A DNA stretch of 64,000 bases, from the NCBI GenBank assembly GCA_028023455.1, contig JAQFVV010006197.1, positions 20,955,254-21,019,253 on the forward strand. Direction: 5' to 3'. The position numbers and the translations under genes are program-made. The notes below the pieces were generated by a model. That model saw nothing but the letters and a program-made list of their open reading frames with translations. It was not told where the DNA came from and ran no database searches. Positions 60,049 through 64,000 of this stretch are shown here, piece after piece (position 1 is the stretch's first letter; every line of letters starts with the position of its first letter). This DNA comes from Epiperipatus broadwayi (taxonomy: Eukaryota > Onychophora > Udeonychophora > Euonychophora > Peripatidae).

Positions 60049-63000
60049 TTTGTTCTTTTCAGCACACATTATTTATACATTTTGCTGTTAATATCTGGCA
60101 TTAATTATTATAAAAGGTAATAGCTATTTATATTAGGCTAACTTCCCCAGCCATGCATCTTTTTCCAAATTATTGTCAAGCTTTAATTGCATCTTTAATG
60201 ATAATACATTTTCTTCATACATTAGTCTTTCAAATATTGATTATACTAATCCTTCTCTTTCTCTTTTGTTCATTAGTTTTAAAATAGATGTCTGCTTTAA
60301 TTAAACAATACTATCTTTTTCTATATAATTATCAGACTTTTACTGCTTTATTATTCATATTTTATTTTATCTTTTAGCAATCTTTTTTTTTCATTGCTTA
60401 TAATGTACAATATCTTTCTATATTCAAGTTTCTTTTTTCTGGAATCACAAATCCTTACTTTATAACTTATACAAATTACAGTTACAGGATATTTTTGCAA
60501 AATATAACACATATATCTTTTTAAAATGTCAATTGTGTGGAGGTGAGAGGTTTTAAAGATGAAGTCTAAAAGAACCTTTCTTAACAGTAAAGGTGGCTAA
60601 AGTGATGTCAGTTAGATAAATAAGTTATGGCAATACTTGTAATATAAAATAACAGCCAAATAAGAGATAATTGTGGTTAATAAAAATAAACAGCCTCTTT
60701 TTTCTAAATACAAGAAATTGATAAACTTAAGTTAGTTATGAATTCTTTCAAGATCTGAATTCATAGAACGCCATTTACTGTGAGTAAGAATCTGAGATGT
60801 TGATGATTTTGATGTTCACAATAAAACCCATCTGAGAAATTAACAACAAACAGTATATGATTACTATTTTCTATTGCAAAGGAAAATCATCAAATAAATA
60901 GTAGATTATGACAATACATGTATTTTAAGATCTTACCAATTTTCTTTTATTCTTTTGAAATTCTTAAATGTATCAATGAAAGACTGTAAATATTAAAAAT
61001 TAGTTTTCTACTGTAGTATTTATGTCTATTTTATCAGTATTGGAGTTCCCAACATTAGAGTATTACACAAAGTTTAAGAAAAGCTTTAACTTCTTGTTAA
61101 AAGCTCTTTTAATATTTTTAATAATGATAAAAGTCCATATTCTTCTAAATTTAGTCGAAACTGCTAAAAGGATAGCAGTAACTCTTTAAACTTGATGGGC
61201 TATTATGGAATTTTTGAATATTTAGTTTGACTATAGATAAACTTAGTTGTATTGATAATGGCATTTTAAAGTTATGGTTCAGCTAGGAATTAGTGGCATA
61301 ACTAGCTTTTTGACATTCATGTCTTTTTTTTTTTTATTTGCATCTCCTTTCCCTAAATCATTTTGATTGGAAAAAAATTATTAACACAAAATAGTTTAAT
61401 TTTGGCATCAGAAAATATTTTCTATATCAAAAAATTTAATACTAGATGATATGCATAAATCTAATTAATTTTGAGCTTCAATAATTTTTTATTTTCAGTT
61501 TACAAAATGATAGTTCAATAACTTTTGCAGTCACAGGAATAAGCATGAAGAGAATTATTATATTGCAAACTTTTTAAAATTAAAACATTAGTCACAATAA
61601 ATACCTATTAAATCTGTAGCTGGTATTATGCATACCAGTTTCATTTTAAAATAAATCATACATAATATACCATAGCTGTAAAATAAGCTGCCCTGTAAAA
61701 TATAACTACAATTTTTTTTGCTTATTTATTCATCCATTTTCAGGTAAAGGAAATAATGTTTTCAAAAACATACAATATTAAAGAGTGATATGACAATAAA
61801 AACATGTTTAAATTCATTTTCAGGAAAATAAACAAAATATATTTTAGAAAAACCGATGAAACTAAGTACTAGGAGAAACAATCTAAAAGAATATCAGCAC
61901 AGTAAGGTAATTTGTAAAATTAGACTAAATTCATGCTAGTCTACATATATAATGAATTGTAATAAATTTTATTAAACTATTGTAATTACATACAAACCAT
62001 ATATGAATAATGTTTTCCCTTCATTATTATTGTAGTTCAAAAAATTTATATATGACACAAATTGCCTTTGAATGTATTAAAATATAATATATGCTAATGG
62101 GGTTAGATTATGCAAGATCAGTCTAATATAAAGCTCTGAAATAATGTAATATATGTTGGCAAATTTGATATGTAGTCATCGGCATAGTGTTAAGATATTA
62201 TACTACCCGTATGTACGCAAAAAACCTTACTTAATGATAGCACATGTAAACATGGATTACTGTGGATATGAAGTAGTCATTCCATACAAAATACAGATTA
62301 TTATGGAAATTAGAGATTATAAAGTAATTTCTAATTGATGCTAATTGGCTAGTATTGCAAGAATATCTCCAAGATACAACAAAAATATACCATTTCAAAT
62401 ATTGTAATAAATAAAGAATTATTCACCATGACTTATATGGGAGGAGGGACCTATATTTTCTAAGCTAGACTCTGAATTTATTGGGTGCTAAAACAACTAA
62501 GATTTATAAATATCAGTTCGTATTACAACTAATTTAAAATATTCTTATCATTCAGATAAAATGTTCTATCTTTTTTTCTTGTTAAATGATAAAACAATAT
62601 GTTGTTTTATCTCTCCTCCATGTCTAAGTCTGCTTTTCTATTTAAAAAACTACAAGATTTAAACTTATAGTCTCAATTTGATAATCATCCACAAAAGTTT
62701 ATTATTTTCCTTTTATCCCTGGCTGCTGAAGCACCTGAGTTTCTTCATCATTAATCAGCAAATCAAGATCTTTATATACCATATATATAATATTAAGTTC
62801 ATCCTATACATCAACTTTTTAATAATCAAAAATAGCACATGAAAACTGTAAATCTAAAAGTTAAAAGAAACTTATAAAATAATTGATTCAAAATTTAAAA
62901 TCTACAAATTTATATAACTCTTCACAAGACGTCTATAAACTTATTCAAAATAAATACAAAAAATAGATCCATATGGAGTTTAGCACATAAGTAAAATAAT

Positions 63001-63352
63001 GAATTTGACACCTGAGTAATAATCATTCAATCATTTTTATTTTATAAAAATAAAGTTGTAATTTGTATTAATTAATTAATTAAAAAATTAATACTAATTT
63101 TCAAGTAAAGCCTCATACAACTGTTTTTGCTTACTTTTGTCATTTGCAATAGAAACAATATATCAGTCTATTTGCTCCAATACTATTTATTGAAAGATGG
63201 AATAATAAATGGATACTGCGATATCTTGCACTCAGACCGTTTATAGGTTATTGGCAATTTTCGTTCTAAAAAAGCTAATACAGGAATTATCATATAATAC
63301 TTCTAGGTGATTTAAACTATAGTAGCTAGTACTGGAATAGAATAAATAGAGC
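60049..63352. other. AT-rich stretch with nothing recognised
   Basis: No supported gene, repeat or RNA. Open frames here are short and of low-complexity composition. Confidence 0.45.
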
Positions 63353-63596
63353 AAAATATTCCTCTATTTCATGAATAAATATCATTGAGCATTCAGCTAA
63401 ATTTAAATATAGCCACAAATCTTTTTAATTTACTGAATCAACTGTTGTGACTCAATTGATATGAATAGTATATAAAAATATTCCTCTATTTCATGAATAA
63501 ATATCATTGAGTATTCAGCTAAATTTAAATATAGCCACAAATCTTTTTAATTTACTGAATCAACTGTTGTGACTCAATTGATATGAATAGTATATA
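63353..63596. repeat. 122-bp tandem duplication
   Basis: 63353-63474 and 63475-63596 differ at about one position (GAGCATT / GAGTATT). Recent duplication in AT-rich sequence. Confidence 0.9.
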
Positions 63597-64000
63597 AACA
63601 CTGCCCTTTTTAAGCTACAAATTCTAGTACTAGTCTGATTTCAAAAAATATATAATGTATCTTAGTGTTCTAAAATCACATTTAATTTCTGGTCACCATC
63701 TACAAGTGGTAGCAACATATCCAATAAAATATTTGAAAGTATTTTTTTTTTTTTTTAAATTATAAATAGTAGTGACTTTATCGTTTATAAATGGAATCAA
63801 AAGAAATATTATTAAGATCAAGTGTCACAATTTTATAGGTCCTTATATTCATGAAAAGTCTAATAGTTTTGTGGTTAATAAATCACTGCCATAAGTATTA
63901 CATCTAGACTGGAAGCTTTTCTATTTTTAATATAAAATGCAGTTTTAATTTTATCAAGTCAAATATATAAATATAAATGAATTGATAGGTTGGATGTTTA

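Overview
This is an AT-rich (roughly 70% or more) animal nuclear sequence with long introns and many decayed transposons. The one protein gene I recognise is EXOG, a mitochondrial endo/exonuclease of the DNA/RNA non-specific endonuclease (beta-beta-alpha metal) family, read on the minus strand. RTE-like LINEs, a Tigger/pogo relic and hammerhead-ribozyme elements fit an invertebrate metazoan with a fairly large genome. I cannot name a phylum from sequence alone.

EXOG layout (minus strand): start codon and N-terminal anchor at 52630-52732; exon 2 at 36099-36245; exon 3 with the catalytic SRGH motif at 35886-36025; exon 4 with the metal-binding Asn/Glu at 23102-23293; a probable exon 5 near 11614-11775. 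Exons 1-4 join in frame with GT/AG borders. Introns 1 and 3 are about 16.4 and 12.6 kb and hold most of the transposon load. The C-terminal exon was not found. 52.7-64 kb is upstream of the gene.

Mobile elements: a 3.1-kb RTE LINE (38239-41340, minus) with mutated catalytic residues, plus several RTE 3' fragments ending in TCA/TGA runs; four other decayed LINE pieces on the plus strand (about 18.8-19.95, 31.5-33.0, 51.4-52.1 and 55.1-55.4 kb); a Tigger/pogo transposon (26093-27083); a probable solo LTR (59467-60044); and an unidentified dispersed repeat in three copies (4.5, 7.4 and 12.6 kb).

The most interesting content is a set of small non-coding inserts (about 0.1-1.3 kb), mostly foldback or tandem/foldback, each flanked by 12-17-bp direct repeats of target DNA. 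Two families contain sequences that fold as minimal type I hammerhead ribozymes: 10202-11494 and 58604-59186 (with a short relative at 40521-40622), and 47041-47769. Their tandem units of about 446 and 360 bp, hammerhead and target duplications resemble retrozymes or the terminal repeats of Penelope-like elements. Two inserts sit inside copies of the dispersed repeat, and another copy of that repeat in the same window shows the matching empty site, so their boundaries are well defined.
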